Shown one piece after another: positions 11,977-23,506 of a DNA stretch of 64,000 nt. Where the stretch lies: positions 80,361,944-80,425,943 of the forward strand of contig CP141130.1 in NCBI GenBank assembly GCA_035236585.1, given 5' to 3'. Each line of letters begins with the position of its first letter. Position 1 is the stretch's first letter. A program made the position numbers and the translations under genes. The stretch comes from Warburgia ugandensis. Its lineage: Eukaryota > Streptophyta > Magnoliopsida > Canellales > Canellaceae. The notes under the pieces are model-generated. The model saw only the letters and a list, made by a program, of their open reading frames with translations. It had not been told where the DNA came from and ran no database searches.

Positions 11977-14800
11977 TTTCCTAATCCAAGCTTAGGGATT
12001 GGTAATTAAGTACCTGATGTAGCTCAAATCAAACTGAATTGGTCAATCTAGGCTGACAACTTATCTGATGATTTTAGTCATTCGATCTATCACTATTCAT
12101 ACAATGACTTCTTGACGTCTGATCGATGATCAGATGTCATGGATGAGTTATAGAGCATTGAATTAACTAGGATATGGCAAAAAATATATATTAAAAGATC
12201 TAGATGGGAATTGATTGATAATCTGAACTGGCTAATCGAATAGTAAAGGAAGAAGGACCTAGCAATGTCTGATTTGTGATCAGGTGCCACCATTACATCC
12301 TAAACCCAAATTGACATAAGACAAGCTAGGTTTCATTAATCCATTAGCTCAAATGTTTAATAACATAGGGAGATCAAGATTAGACCACTTCTAGCCGTCG
12401 GATCACAAATTTAGGGAATGAACAACAAATCAAGGACGATTTAACACTATTCCTCACTTCTAATCAATGGTCAGTCATTGATGAGCGATAAATTAGAACC
12501 AAAATGGCCTTAGATGATCCTTGATGTGGAAAATGGACTAATTGTCTAGGTAGCTGAGATATATTGAAGATCTAGATATGAAATTGGATCCAATTGGATG
12601 ATCTGAACCGCTTAGAATTCTTAATTGGATTAATTAGTTAGAATTACTAAATTGATATTTAATTTGGGGCGATTAGGTGAGGATCTTTGATAAAATCAGT
12701 GTGGATGCTGATGATCAAGCACAATTGAGGCAATCAATATCAGACACAATTGAGGCAATCAGTGGATGATTTGACCAAGCAAACAACTGAAAGTTGTTCA
12801 AATTGACTGTTCAAGGTAAGATTTCAGTCTTAATTATTTGATGGAGTGATTTGATTTCAATTACATATGATTGAGCATGATATTCATGTAGTAATGCTTA
12901 ATTAATGGATGTAAATGATAAATTACCGAGATTGAAATGATCTGAGCCTAATAGCTCTAAATATGCAATGATATAATTAAGAAGAATAACTAAATGATTA
13001 TGAGTATGCCCGATTAAGTATGATTTGAATTAGTAGTAATTAAGGTTGGTCCCGGCTTGAGATTTTATGGTTGGGAATCATTGAAATATCTTATACACAA
13101 TGTATTGAAAGATGAAAAAGTAATGATTGTGTAATTAAGAATTCAAGTTAGGTGAATTGGATTCTAAGTGTGACTGGATGTGATATGTATCTAGGTGATG
13201 GAACTATGGAGGGCTGCACTAGAGTTGGGTTTGATTGATTCGAGAGGTACAGACGAGTGGTACTTCGTCTGAGGTAGGTGATTACATTTGAGATTTTCCC
13301 ATGATTTCTTAAATCATGGCGTATTATTTGAAACTTTGAGGTGTGGGTTTTATGCTCTACCATGTTTCATGAGATCATTTTTCAGCATGTATTGCCAATA
13401 TGCTTGCTACTTCTTTTGTGCATAATTTATGCACTGTTTCTAATATATTTCAGTCGCATCAATTTGATTATTGAGGAGGTTATACACTAATTTTCAATGC
13501 ATGATGTTGATATATTGAATTACTCTCTCGATTTGGTTTTATCAAGAATGATTATGGATTATCATGTTTTCATGAAAATTCTTTTATTTTACATGGTTGA
13601 TATTATGACATTTGGATCTACATGATTTAGCCTTATATTTTAACATATGACTCATGGTACACTACCATATCTTTGACCGGATCTTATTTAAATTGTTACA
13701 CATGAGAGTTTCTATGCTTTGTCGATCGGGACAATTAAGGTTGTAATGGGATGCATCCCCCCAACCCCCGCCGTGAGTGCCTGAGTGCCTCGTGTGGGTG
13801 AAAAGGTAAAAATGGGATTGGAACGCATCTTTCTGTGAGTGCATGAGTGCGAGTGAAAGGGTGAAAGCGGGATTGGAACACGTCTTTCCGTGAGTGCCTG
13901 AGTGCCCCATCGTGAGTGAAACGAAAAGTACTAAGAGTTAAGCCCACATTGTCGTGAGTATACTTGAGACACTCATAAGGCTTGATTGTGCATGATGTTT
14001 TGTTGATTTTAACAGGCATTATATCATTTTGTAGGCACATGCTTTCATTGTGTCGATGGAAGTATATCCATGTATTTTTCTCATGCTTTGTATGTCATGA
14101 TGCTCAGTATTTGTATTGATTTGTTTAGACCATGATTCTCCTGTATTATTCATCATGGATGTCTGATGTTTTGTGGGCTTTATATGTATTCATCTTATGA
14201 GATTTACCATGATATTGATACTCTATGCTATATGATTTTATTACATTTGTTATTGAATGTGAATCACCTACACAAGCATAGTTTGTTAAGGCATTGCTTT
14301 GTTTGTAATGCCTCAGATATAAAGAGTTACAAAAGGTGGATGCGTTGATAGATAAAACAAAAGTGATGACGGTTCCCAATGAAGCATTGAAGACATTTTA
14401 GAAATGATAATGTACTTTATTATGACTTGATTCTTTTATCCACTATTGGAGTACACATTTTTATTGAAAATTGTGTTTGATTTGGATGGATGGGTGTGGA
14501 GACTAAGTCTCCCATGTATCATGTCTTATACTGTGTTATTAGGTGATTTTTGTATTACACATTTTATGTGCAATGGTCCAAAATACAAAGGAGACTGTCG
14601 GATTTTTAGTAGAAATGAGATTTCATTTCACCATTAAATCCATAGTTTGTGATTATATGACTCCCGAGACTTTAAAATAAATGCTTTTATTCTAGTTTTG
14701 TTTTTGGTTACTTTAAAAGTCAAAGTTTTTAAAATAGGGACCCCGACTATTTTTATAAATTGTTATTATATTGTTGATAAAACCCCGAAGTGCCACACAT

Positions 14801-15262
14801 ATACTCCTAAATCTTGCAAATTGCAAGGTAAGGCTGACTTGGATAGGTTGGCAACAAGTTTCACACATATTAGATTTTTTTTTGGTAAAGACCTATTCAA
14901 TGTTTTTGCCTTAAGTTTCTTTAGGTCAAAAATCACAAGCACATACTTTTATCAATTCTTTTAAAAACCCAAAATGAGTACTTAGGATTGTTCAAATGAA
15001 TTGATTTCCTATGGATTACCTATTTGGCATATTCTAAATATGATGAACTGCTTTGCATGTAAAAAATAATAATTAAATTTACCAAAAAAAGGAATGTATA
15101 CTCCCTACACTCCTCTTAAGCATGTATGCACTCTAGAACTTTTCTCTAGTGTGTTCATTAGGAAAGCAAGTTTTAGAAGTGAAACATCTCATTTATGCTG
15201 ATTATTTATTTATTTATTACAAGCTAAAAATTACAGTGCAAATCACCTAGTCACTACTAACA
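14801..15262 (+). repeat. Repeat unit copy 2 with truncated Au SINE
   Basis: Starts atactcctaaatcttgcaa, carries about 25 bases of Au SINE body (cttgcaaattgcaaggtaaggctg), then jumps to the segment shared with copy 1 from about 14837. It ends cactactaac at 15262, directly joined to copy 3. Confidence 0.8.
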
Positions 15263-15830
15263 TACTCCTAAATCTTGCAAAATGTAAGATAAGACTACAC
15301 ACTACACACCCTTTGTGGTCCGCCCCTTTCCCATATTGCATGTGTAGGAGCTTTGTGCACTGGGCTGCCCATTTTTCTTATGTTAATAATGACTTGGATG
15401 TTGGCAACAAGTTTCACACATATTAGAATTTTTTTTTTGGTAAAGACCCATTGAATGTTTTTGTCTTTAAGTTTCTTTAGGTCAAAAATCACAAGCGCCT
15501 ATTTTTATTAATTCTTTTAAAAACCCAAAATGAGTACTTAGGATTGTTCAAATGAATTGATTTCTTATGGATTACCTATTTTGCATATTCTAAACATGAT
15601 GAACTGCTTTAGATCTAAAAAATAATAATTAAATTTACCAAAAAAAGGAATGCATACTCCTTACACTCCTCTTAAGCATGTATGGACTCTAGACCTTTTC
15701 TCGTGTCTTCATTAGGAAAGCAAGTTTTGGGAGTGAAACATCTTATTTATGCTGATTTTTTTTTTTACAAGCTAAAAATTACGGTGCAAATCACCCAATC
15801 ACTACTCACATACTCCTAAATCTAATCCCC
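15263..15830 (+). repeat. Repeat unit copy 3 with 3' half of an Au SINE
   Basis: Tandem to copy 2. The Au SINE part is at about 15272-15385 (gcaaaatgtaagataagact, ccctttgtggtccgcccctt, gagctttgtgcactgggctgccc). The AT-rich segment follows to about 15810, ending cactactcacatactcctaa, after which similarity to the other copies stops. Confidence 0.8.
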
Positions 15831-18700
15831 CGCCAAAGGGGAAAGCTTGATCCTCTAACAAACTATGCCTTTGTTGCCTATTTTTCTTTAATTGCCCATT
15901 TAATCTCCTTGATTTTACCCTTAGAATATGCTTGGTTGTAGATTTGAGTTACTGCTTTTTCCTTTTGAGCAGAAATTTAGATTTTGTTTACTTTATAATT
16001 CATTATTTATATAAAAAATTATCATTTAGGACTTTACTTTTCTTATCTCATTTTCTAATATAATTATTTTTTTAAAGGCAATATAAATGTTATTATTATA
16101 CTAATCAATATCATTACAAGAGAAGTCACAAATGAGAGAGGATCAGAGCTATAAAGAGGTCCGATGAATGTATTTTGCCTTTGATCAACTCCCACGGGGC
16201 CTAACTCGACTAAGAGGATACAAATACATTTATTTACACAATTAATGAACATTATTCTAGGATTGCAATCCAGATATATTTTGATGCAATAAACCTAGTT
16301 AATAATTTGTTGCCTTGCTACTTCATATAATTGTATATCTAATATTGTATATAGTATAGGACCCAAGTGGGCCAAATCTCCATCATCCAGTTCATTAATT
16401 TGACAGATAATGAAAAGGCCATTCCATCTACAATAGTTTAGTCTTTGATTGGACATTCTTAGACCTAGTGCCCAAACGAAATATTTATTAAAATTTATCA
16501 GATTTAAATTGAAAAAATTATATATGTTTAAAAAGGGATACAAACCAATCTGATTCGTTAAATCCAGGACCCACATAGACTTATCACATGTATCTGCAAA
16601 TATCCATTTAAAAGGGAAAATTTGGAAATAAATATTTAGAAAAAAAAAAAAAAAACTTAGCTAGTTGTTAAATAGTGTTTATCCTTTGAGTATCACTAAG
16701 CGTACATGCTCAAGAGGATGAGAAGGTGTATACACCCAATTTCCCCTGCAAACTAAAATATTTATTGCAGATCTAAGATATTCATCATGTTCAGAATACA
16801 AATAGTAGGTAATTCACAAGAAATCAATGCATTTGAATGATCCTAACCACTTATTTTGAATCTTCGAAAAAATTAATACAAATGAATGATCATTATTGTT
16901 ACTAAAGAAGAATTAGCATCCGACCATTCAATAAGGTATGAAGTTTAACTTCTAGCCTATTTATATTATTCCTAATATTATGAATAGCTAAGATCTGCAT
17001 AAAAAGTTTTACCTTACATGAGAAAATGGGTGCACACATACATTCACTCCTCTTGAGCTGAACATTTTCCGAGACTTACCATCCGACACCAGATAATATA
17101 GTTCTTCCTTGATAAAAAAAGTGCCTTGCTAAGTAGTAGAACTCTTATAGAAAAATAATAAGGAGCCGTGTCCGCTATTACTTGATACGAGTGTGATTCG
17201 TATGATTAGCAGCCATCAATTTATATTATTCTAATTAGATTCATTTAATCTGTGTGATTTTTGGGCCAGCAGATGCATATACAAAGTTAAAGAGATCAGA
17301 TGAATGGATCGGATCAATCAAAAGTGAGCCCCTTCACACTAACATGGGACCCACAGGGCAATTTAATTAAAGCAAAATAATCCTCATAATACAGTGACAA
17401 TCATGATTATGTCTTTAAAAGAACTGTATGCAGATTTGCACCGTGGGTTTTCCGTAGTCTTCAAGAAATGGATCAAATGGAGGGATCAGATCATCCGAGT
17501 TCACTCATCAACAATCAATAGATGTAATGGGTCACCTCCGACGTTACCATGATGACTGGGCTAACAGCTTATTTTTCAGATTTAGGTCAAATTTTCATCA
17601 TTCATGTGAAGATTGGGTTTGGCCATTGAACTTACAAGGTCATCTTTTATCATCTTTAATGGTCGGTGAATGAAGGTCATCTGGATCGTTCAAATTAAGA
17701 TCAGGGTTACGGTCTAATCCGACCATTGGATCTAATAAGTGCTTGAGCATTTGAAGATTAAGGGTAGCCTGATCCAACGGTTGGAAGTGGATGACTTGAT
17801 ATGATAAATTTCGTAATGAGGTTGCAAGGGAATTTGAGGATGTTAGATCTTATAGCCGTCTGGGCTTGATCATTATTAAAGCAGCGGCATTTTGGATTGA
17901 TATGACTACTATGGCCCACCACATATCATATACATCATTTGGGATCAAACTTTGCCAATCATATAGTGGGACCACTTCTTCAAATATCCCGACCATTCAT
18001 CTAGCTTGAAGTTTAATGAACGGGTCGCATAAGAGAAGTAAGCCGTTCGATTATTTTCACTGCATCGCTTGTCCATAGATGGCTTAGCACACAAAATGGT
18101 TTGGGTAAGGGTAAAGAAAGTGGGTTGTTTTAAGATAAGTTTTGCCTGAAGAAGAGCAGCCTTAAGATAATCCAAGCCGTTCATCTGATTGTCCAGCTTT
18201 CAATATCTCCTGGGAAAAAATTGAGATGATTGGAAGATTCTAGCATCCTAAAAATCGGGTTTTGGGAGTTGATCCGGGACATCCAAAGTACAATTTTCAG
18301 ATTCTAGAATGATCGTTAACGTCCAAAGCAAGAGAAACTAGATGGAGTTAGATCAACGAAATATAAAGCCCGTTACAAAATTTTTTATGGAAAATGATTT
18401 CTAAATGTGGAAAAGGACACTACCTACCTGGGACTTTGCTTTGGTTGATCGGATTCGCTCATCATGTTTGCCCTGCCACGTAATGAACGGTTTAGATCAC
18501 CCAAATATGGGTCCATCTTGGTTGCTTTGTCTTCCTCGACGGGATTTCTGACCCAAGTGCACTTTGGTCATTTACCAAACCTACTATGCAACCCGAGAAT
18601 CAAAGGGACAATCTCGTAATTTGGCTCGATGTAAAACCCTAATAGTCCAGACGCACCGGGGGTTACAGGCAGCCCATACTGGGGTTAAGCCGAACTGCCA
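15831..18700. other. Intergenic stretch, no gene seen
   Basis: AT-rich sequence with a poly-A run near 16640 and short ORFs (16064-16576, 17945-18184) that have no recognisable domain or codon structure. The part closest to the MRF gene (about 17160-18700) is less AT-rich and has many short phrases of the type gatccaacggttgg, but I see no definite mobile element. Confidence 0.6.
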
Positions 18701-18740
18701 CGTGGACGAAGGAAGGGATGTGCTCAAAACTTCCCCATCT

Positions 18741-18777
18741 GCTGACGTGTAAATCGAACCGAAACCCCTCTATATAA
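18741..18777 (+). promoter_or_regulatory. Core promoter of the MRF gene
   Basis: A TATA box, TATATAA, is at 18771-18777. It is followed by a pyrimidine-rich stretch (about 18781-18850) where transcription probably starts. An ACGT-type element, gctgacgtgt, lies 25-30 bases upstream at 18741-18750. The leader would then run to 19411. Confidence 0.7.
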
Positions 18778-19129
18778 ACCCCTCCAACCCATCTTTTCCT
18801 TTCTCTCGCTCCCTAATCCCTCTTTTCTCACTCTACAGTTTCCATTCTCCTGCATCCATCCCGCTTTTTTCTCTCCCTTTTCATCAGTCGGTAGCCAAAA
18901 TAAGAGTACGAGAGAGAGAAAGAGCGAGAAAAGCATTTCCCGATTGGTGCAAGGGTTCTCAGCTAGGGTTTTTGCGGCCATTTCTACGTTTTACGACAGC
19001 TGCCGGGGTCTTTCGCCGGCGATCGTCGGTTTTGGTCTGAGATTCGGCGGTTTTGATCCGTGCTTCGTTTTCCGGCGTCTTGGCTCGAGATCCGGGCCAA
19101 GACTGGAAGCATTTCTCTCTGCAACTTCA

Positions 19130-19411
19130 ATGCAGGAGTAGACTGCGGTAATCAGTGATTTATTCGAGTTGTATCGAAGGAGATCCTTGCTGTTCACAGT
19201 TTTATGATTCTTGCTGTTTGAGAGGTGAATATGATCTATTTGGTGTAATTAAACTGTATTTCTTGTTAATCTGTTGTTCTGAATTTTTTCTTTGTTAGAT
19301 TTTGTGGATTTACTGGTTTTTAATTGTAATCACTTCTCTTCTGAGTTTTTCTCAACGAAAACACGTGAAAGTCTGATGAGATTGTATCGGTGAATGATTG
19401 CTGGAGTGTAG
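19130..19411 (+). promoter_or_regulatory. Five short upstream ORFs in the MRF leader
   Basis: ATG-started mini-ORFs: 19130-19141 (3 codons plus stop), 19204-19221, 19231-19248, 19376-19393 and 19394-19411 (each 5 codons plus stop). The last two and the main ATG (19412) form an unbroken in-frame chain, stop codon directly followed by start codon. A possible short leader intron (donor about 19225, acceptor ttgttag at 19298) would remove 19231-19248 but keep the chain. Such uORFs usually reduce or regulate initiation at the main start. Confidence 0.65.
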
Positions 19412-22400
19412 ATGGCGTCGAATCAGGGATTTCTGACTGAAGAGCAGAGGGAGACGTTGAAGATAGCGTCTCAGAATGCGGAAGTTTTGTCCTCGTCTCC
19501 GAAATCGCCGGCATCATTGCTTCAGGATCATCAGATGAAAGTTGTCACAGGCGGAAAGGCTCCGACTGTTGGATTTGCTGTTAGGCACGTCCGCCGATCT
19601 CACTCTGGAAAGCTTGTCCGAGTTAAGAAGGGTAAGTATTTTTTCATTCTTCTTGCTATGGTTGGTGTTCATCTTTTTGCGAGATGATGAAAAACTGCTT
19701 TACCTGCAGTGATTTTTTCATCTACTGTCCTGTCCTCTTTTTATATTTCGTTTGGTAACGAGTTGTTGAAACTCTTAGGGTTTAAGTGTTTTCTGCTTTG
19801 GTTGTAGTCATGCTTTATTGTGGCTCTGGATTGTTTCATTATATCCTTCTGTGCGCTATTGGTTCCAAAGTTTTTTTTGAACTAGTTAGGGATTATCTTT
19901 TTATATGTCGATATTTCGAAATTGTTTATAGCACTCCAAGTTTTGAAGTGTTTGTTCAAAAAGATTCTCTGGATTCCATTATTGTTCTGGATGTAAAGAT
20001 GCTGGAAGTAGGTATTGATGAGAAACTCATATGCAAATTTTTAGTTCTTCGAAGGTAGAACTCTGAAATATCCTCTCTTGGAGTCCCCTTTTGACTCTCA
20101 GATATGGTTCTATTAGGTGCATGAAATATATGATATATGACAACCAAAATGTTCTCCATTAATCTTCTCAAGTGTCTGATGACGATCTACTGCGCATGTC
20201 TCTGCATCTTCTGCTGGGACATGCTTTGCTGATCACGCACATAATATGCTCGAAATATGGCTCAACAGAAGATGCAGAGGTGTTCTTTGACTTATGCTTT
20301 TGTTAGGATCGTTTCCTTGTATCAGAAATCTTAAGGTATTTATCTCCCCCCCTCCCTCTCTCTCTCTCTCTCTCTCTAATTCAACGCTTTATACTTGTAG
20401 TTGAAGCAGCATCTCGAATCGTTCAAAGCAATTCTAGAACCTGTTACCAAAGGAGTTACATTTTTTGTGCAATACTCGTTGTCATCTGTATTCATCCTTT
20501 GACTTTCTCCTCCATAGTGATACTAATATTGGATACTTATTACTTAGCTTCTACGGAAGTGGCAGCCTTTCAGAAACTGTCGATTTGTGCACAATGCTGC
20601 ATCCACTACCTCCTACCAACCATCCTTTGTCGGATTGCAAGTGCCACTAGGAAGTGTTGATGTGAATCCTGAATGCTAGGAGGAAATGATGTTACACTCT
20701 GATAATTCTACTTCCTTTTAAAACAACTTGCTTCAATTTGGACACCTGCTTCCTTTTCAACGTGTTTCTAGTTATGAGGTCCTGGGAAAACATGTTTTCA
20801 ACTTTTAAGATGTCATTTGTTCTGTCCCTCAGTCTCATTATGGTCAAGTTCCAATGCAGATCAGCCACTGCTTCCAAACGATGGACATAAATGCTTGTGG
20901 CTATTATAAGAAGCTTTTTACACATGAGAAAAGAATTATTCCATAATGCTACACAAGCCTTTCTATTTAAAAGTATATGGTGTAGCTGTGAATAACATGC
21001 CTATGAGTTAGCTTTCCGTTTTCAGTTGGTTGGTCATCATTAGGACCAGGATAACATTGCAACTGAAAGGAAAACAATCTTCATGTTGTTTATTACCATC
21101 ATGATTGCTCTTCATTGTTTTTTTGCTGAAGCTACATGTTAGTTACTGTTTTGTGCATCATCCTTTTGTTACAAATTCACCACCAATCACCTTCTTTGTT
21201 TTGAAGTGATATTGGCAGTTTCTTTGGACTATATTATATGTTACTAATTCTACTTCATAAATGTTTTAGATGGTGCTGGTGGCAAAGGCACGTGGGGCAA
21301 ATTACTAGATACCAGTGCTGATTCACGTCTTGATAGGAATGATCCAAACTATGACAGTGGAGAGGTAGTTTCTATTCCTTGCTTGTCAGCTGTTGGCTTA
21401 AAGTGATTTAGTTAAAACATTTATTTCTGTCCACTTTCTTCTCTACTGTTAGCATCAGTTTTATAGACAAAATAGTTGGTTTTGATGGTTGGGAAGTGGA
21501 AACTAAATACTGTTGCTTAAAGATGCTAGAACTCAAAAGACTGAGACCAGGATTCTGAGGTCTACAAGCATTTGCTTATTCCTAGGTCCATCTTAATTAT
21601 TTTAAGTCAATTTTCAAGCAATGGGATTCACAGGTTCCATATGTTTTAAATTCTTTTAAATATTTATTTCTTTATTCTCCTACTATTGCAGGAACCATAT
21701 GAATTAGTAGGTTCTGCAATCTCTTCACCAACCCCTTTTGATGACTACAAAAAGGCTGTGGTTACCATAATTGAAGAATACTTTAGTACAGGTGACGTGG
21801 AAGTAGCTGCTTCAGACCTCAGAGATTTAGGCTCTGATGAGCATCATCACTATTTTGTTAAGAGACTGGTCTCCATGGCAATGGACAGGCATGACAAAGA
21901 GAAGGAAATGGCATCCGTTCTTCTCTCAGCTTTGTATGCTGATGTGATCAGCTCTGACCAGATCAGCCAAGGATTTGTCATGCTTCTTGAGTCTGCTGAT
22001 GATTTGGCACTTGACATACTTGATGCAGTTGACGTCCTAGCTCTGTTTATTGCTCGTGCAGTTGTTGATGACATCCTTCCACCAGCTTTTCTTACTAGAG
22101 CTAAGAAATCACTTAAGGAGCAGTCAAAAGGACTTCAGGTCATACAGACTGCTGAAAAGAGCTACCTATCAGCTCCTCATCATGCAGAGTTTGTGGAGCG
22201 GCGATGGGGTGGCAGCACCCACATCACTGTTGAAGAGGTAAAGAAAAAGATAGCAGATCTATTGAGGGAATATGCCGAGAGTGGAGACACGGCAGAGGCC
22301 TGCAGGTGTATAAGGGAATTAGGGGTCTCTTTCTTCCATCATGAAGTGGTGAAAAGTGCTCTTATCCTTGGCATGGAGATACAAGCAGCCGAGCCACTTG

Positions 22401-23506
22401 TATTGAAATTGTTAAAAGAAGCAGCTGTTGAAGGTCTGATAAGTTCTAGTCAGATGGCAAAAGGGTTTGGTCGTCTTGCTGAAAGACTTGATGATCTCTC
22501 TCTAGATATACCCTCTGCAAAAGAAATGTTTCAATCATTGGTCCCAAAGGCTATCTCAGAAGGATGGTTAGATGCATCATTTTTCAAATCCTCAGGTGGA
22601 GGTGGAGGTGGAGAGTACAGGGATGAAGAGGATGAAAAGATGAAGCGGTATAAGGAAGAGGCTGTAACCATTATTCACGAATACTTCCTTTCAGATGACA
22701 TACCTGAACTCATCCGGAGCCTTGAAGATCTTGCTGCTCCCCAATTCAACCCAGTCTTTCTTAAGAAGTTAATCACCCTTGCCATGGACAGAAAAAACAG
22801 AGAGAAGGAGATGGCATCTGTTCTCCTATCGGCGCTTCATACGGAGATCTTCTCAACTGATGATATCGTGAATGGTTTTGTCATGCTTCTGGAGTCTGCA
22901 GAAGATACGGCTCTTGATATATTGGATGCTTCAAATGAACTTGCTCTCTTTTTAGCCAGGGCAGTGATTGATGATGTCCTTGTTCCCCTAAATTTGGAGG
23001 AAATCAGCAGCAAGCTCCCACCTAATTGCAGTGGTAGTGAGACTGTCCATATGGCTCGGTCACTTCTTGCTGCTCGTCATGCGGGCGAGAGGATTCTGAG
23101 GTGCTGGGGAGGTGGTACTGGTTGGGCAGTGGAAGATGCAAAAGACAAGATAACAAAGCTTTTGGAGGAGTACGAAAGTGGAGGTGTTGTTGGGGAAGCC
23201 TGCCAGTGTATTCGTGAACTTGGGATGCCCTTTTTCAACCATGAGGTAGTTAAGAAAGCGCTGGTTATGGCTATGGAGAAAAAGAATGACAGGATGTTGG
23301 ATCTGTTGCAAGAATGCTTTGGGGAAGGGCTGATTACCATCAACCAAATGACAAAAGGTTTTGCTAGAGTCAGGGATGGGCTTGATGATTTGGCTCTTGA
23401 TATTCCCAATGCTGAGGAGAAATTCATTTCATATGCAGACCACGCCAAGAAGAATGGATGGTTACTGTCATCCTTTGCAGCTTCAGCTCCAGTAGCTGCT
23501 GCCTGA
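19412..23506 (+). CDS. MRF: MA3 domain-containing translation regulatory factor (MRF type, PDCD4-like)
   Basis: Three coding exons: 19412-19631, 21270-21364 and 21692-23506, with GT-AG introns, joining in frame to 709 residues. The N-terminus MASNQGFLTEEQRETLK and the segment RHVRRSHSGK...GAGGKGTWGKLLDT match plant MRF proteins. Four MA3 domains follow at about residues 122-240, 285-400, 425-536 and 585-700. Domains 1/3 and 2/4 are the more alike pairs (for example KEMASVLLSAL in 1 and 3; CIRELG in 2 and 4), so the protein looks like a duplicated two-domain unit joined by a glycine-rich linker (residues 407-412). MA3 domains bind eIF4A; in Arabidopsis MRFs associate with eIF4A and ribosomes and are regulated by TOR/S6K under energy limitation. 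Length is close to known MRFs (about 700). The start is the first ATG in frame giving the conserved N-terminus; the previous in-frame codon is a stop. Confidence 0.95.
20347..20380 (+). repeat. CT microsatellite in MRF intron 1
   Basis: A run of cccctccctctctctctctc within the first coding intron (19632-21269). No other notable structure is seen in this 1.6-kb intron. Confidence 0.9.

Larger units (their letters stand above)
652..14795 (+). mobile_element. Old solo LTR of a Ty3/Gypsy-like family, split by a younger chromovirus
   Basis: Begins TGTAACATCC at 652 and ends GAAGTGCCA at 14795, flanked by identical 5-bp duplications CACAT (647-651 and 14796-14800). Removing the nested element 1328-11981 leaves an LTR of about 3.49 kb. 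It shares landmarks with the younger chromovirus LTR read in the same sense: gaggtaggtga near 13270, tacacaagcata and gcattgctttgtttg near 14270-14310, and catgatattgata near 14210. No internal coding region is attached, so it is a solo LTR or LTR-only derivative. The left part (about 780-940) is strongly purine-rich. At 13765-13920 there are several degenerate copies of a gtgagtgcctgagtgc motif. ORFs inside it are not coding. Confidence 0.8.

Noticed and set aside
13765..13920. Regular gagtgcctgagtgc motifs suggesting a CRISPR-like or satellite array
   Set aside because: Only a few irregular copies lie within the old LTR. Spacers are not unique units of constant length, and CRISPR does not apply to a plant nuclear locus.
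22050..23448. ORFs on both strands within MRF exon 3
   Set aside because: Shadow frames of a long exon whose own frame encodes four MA3 domains without interruption.
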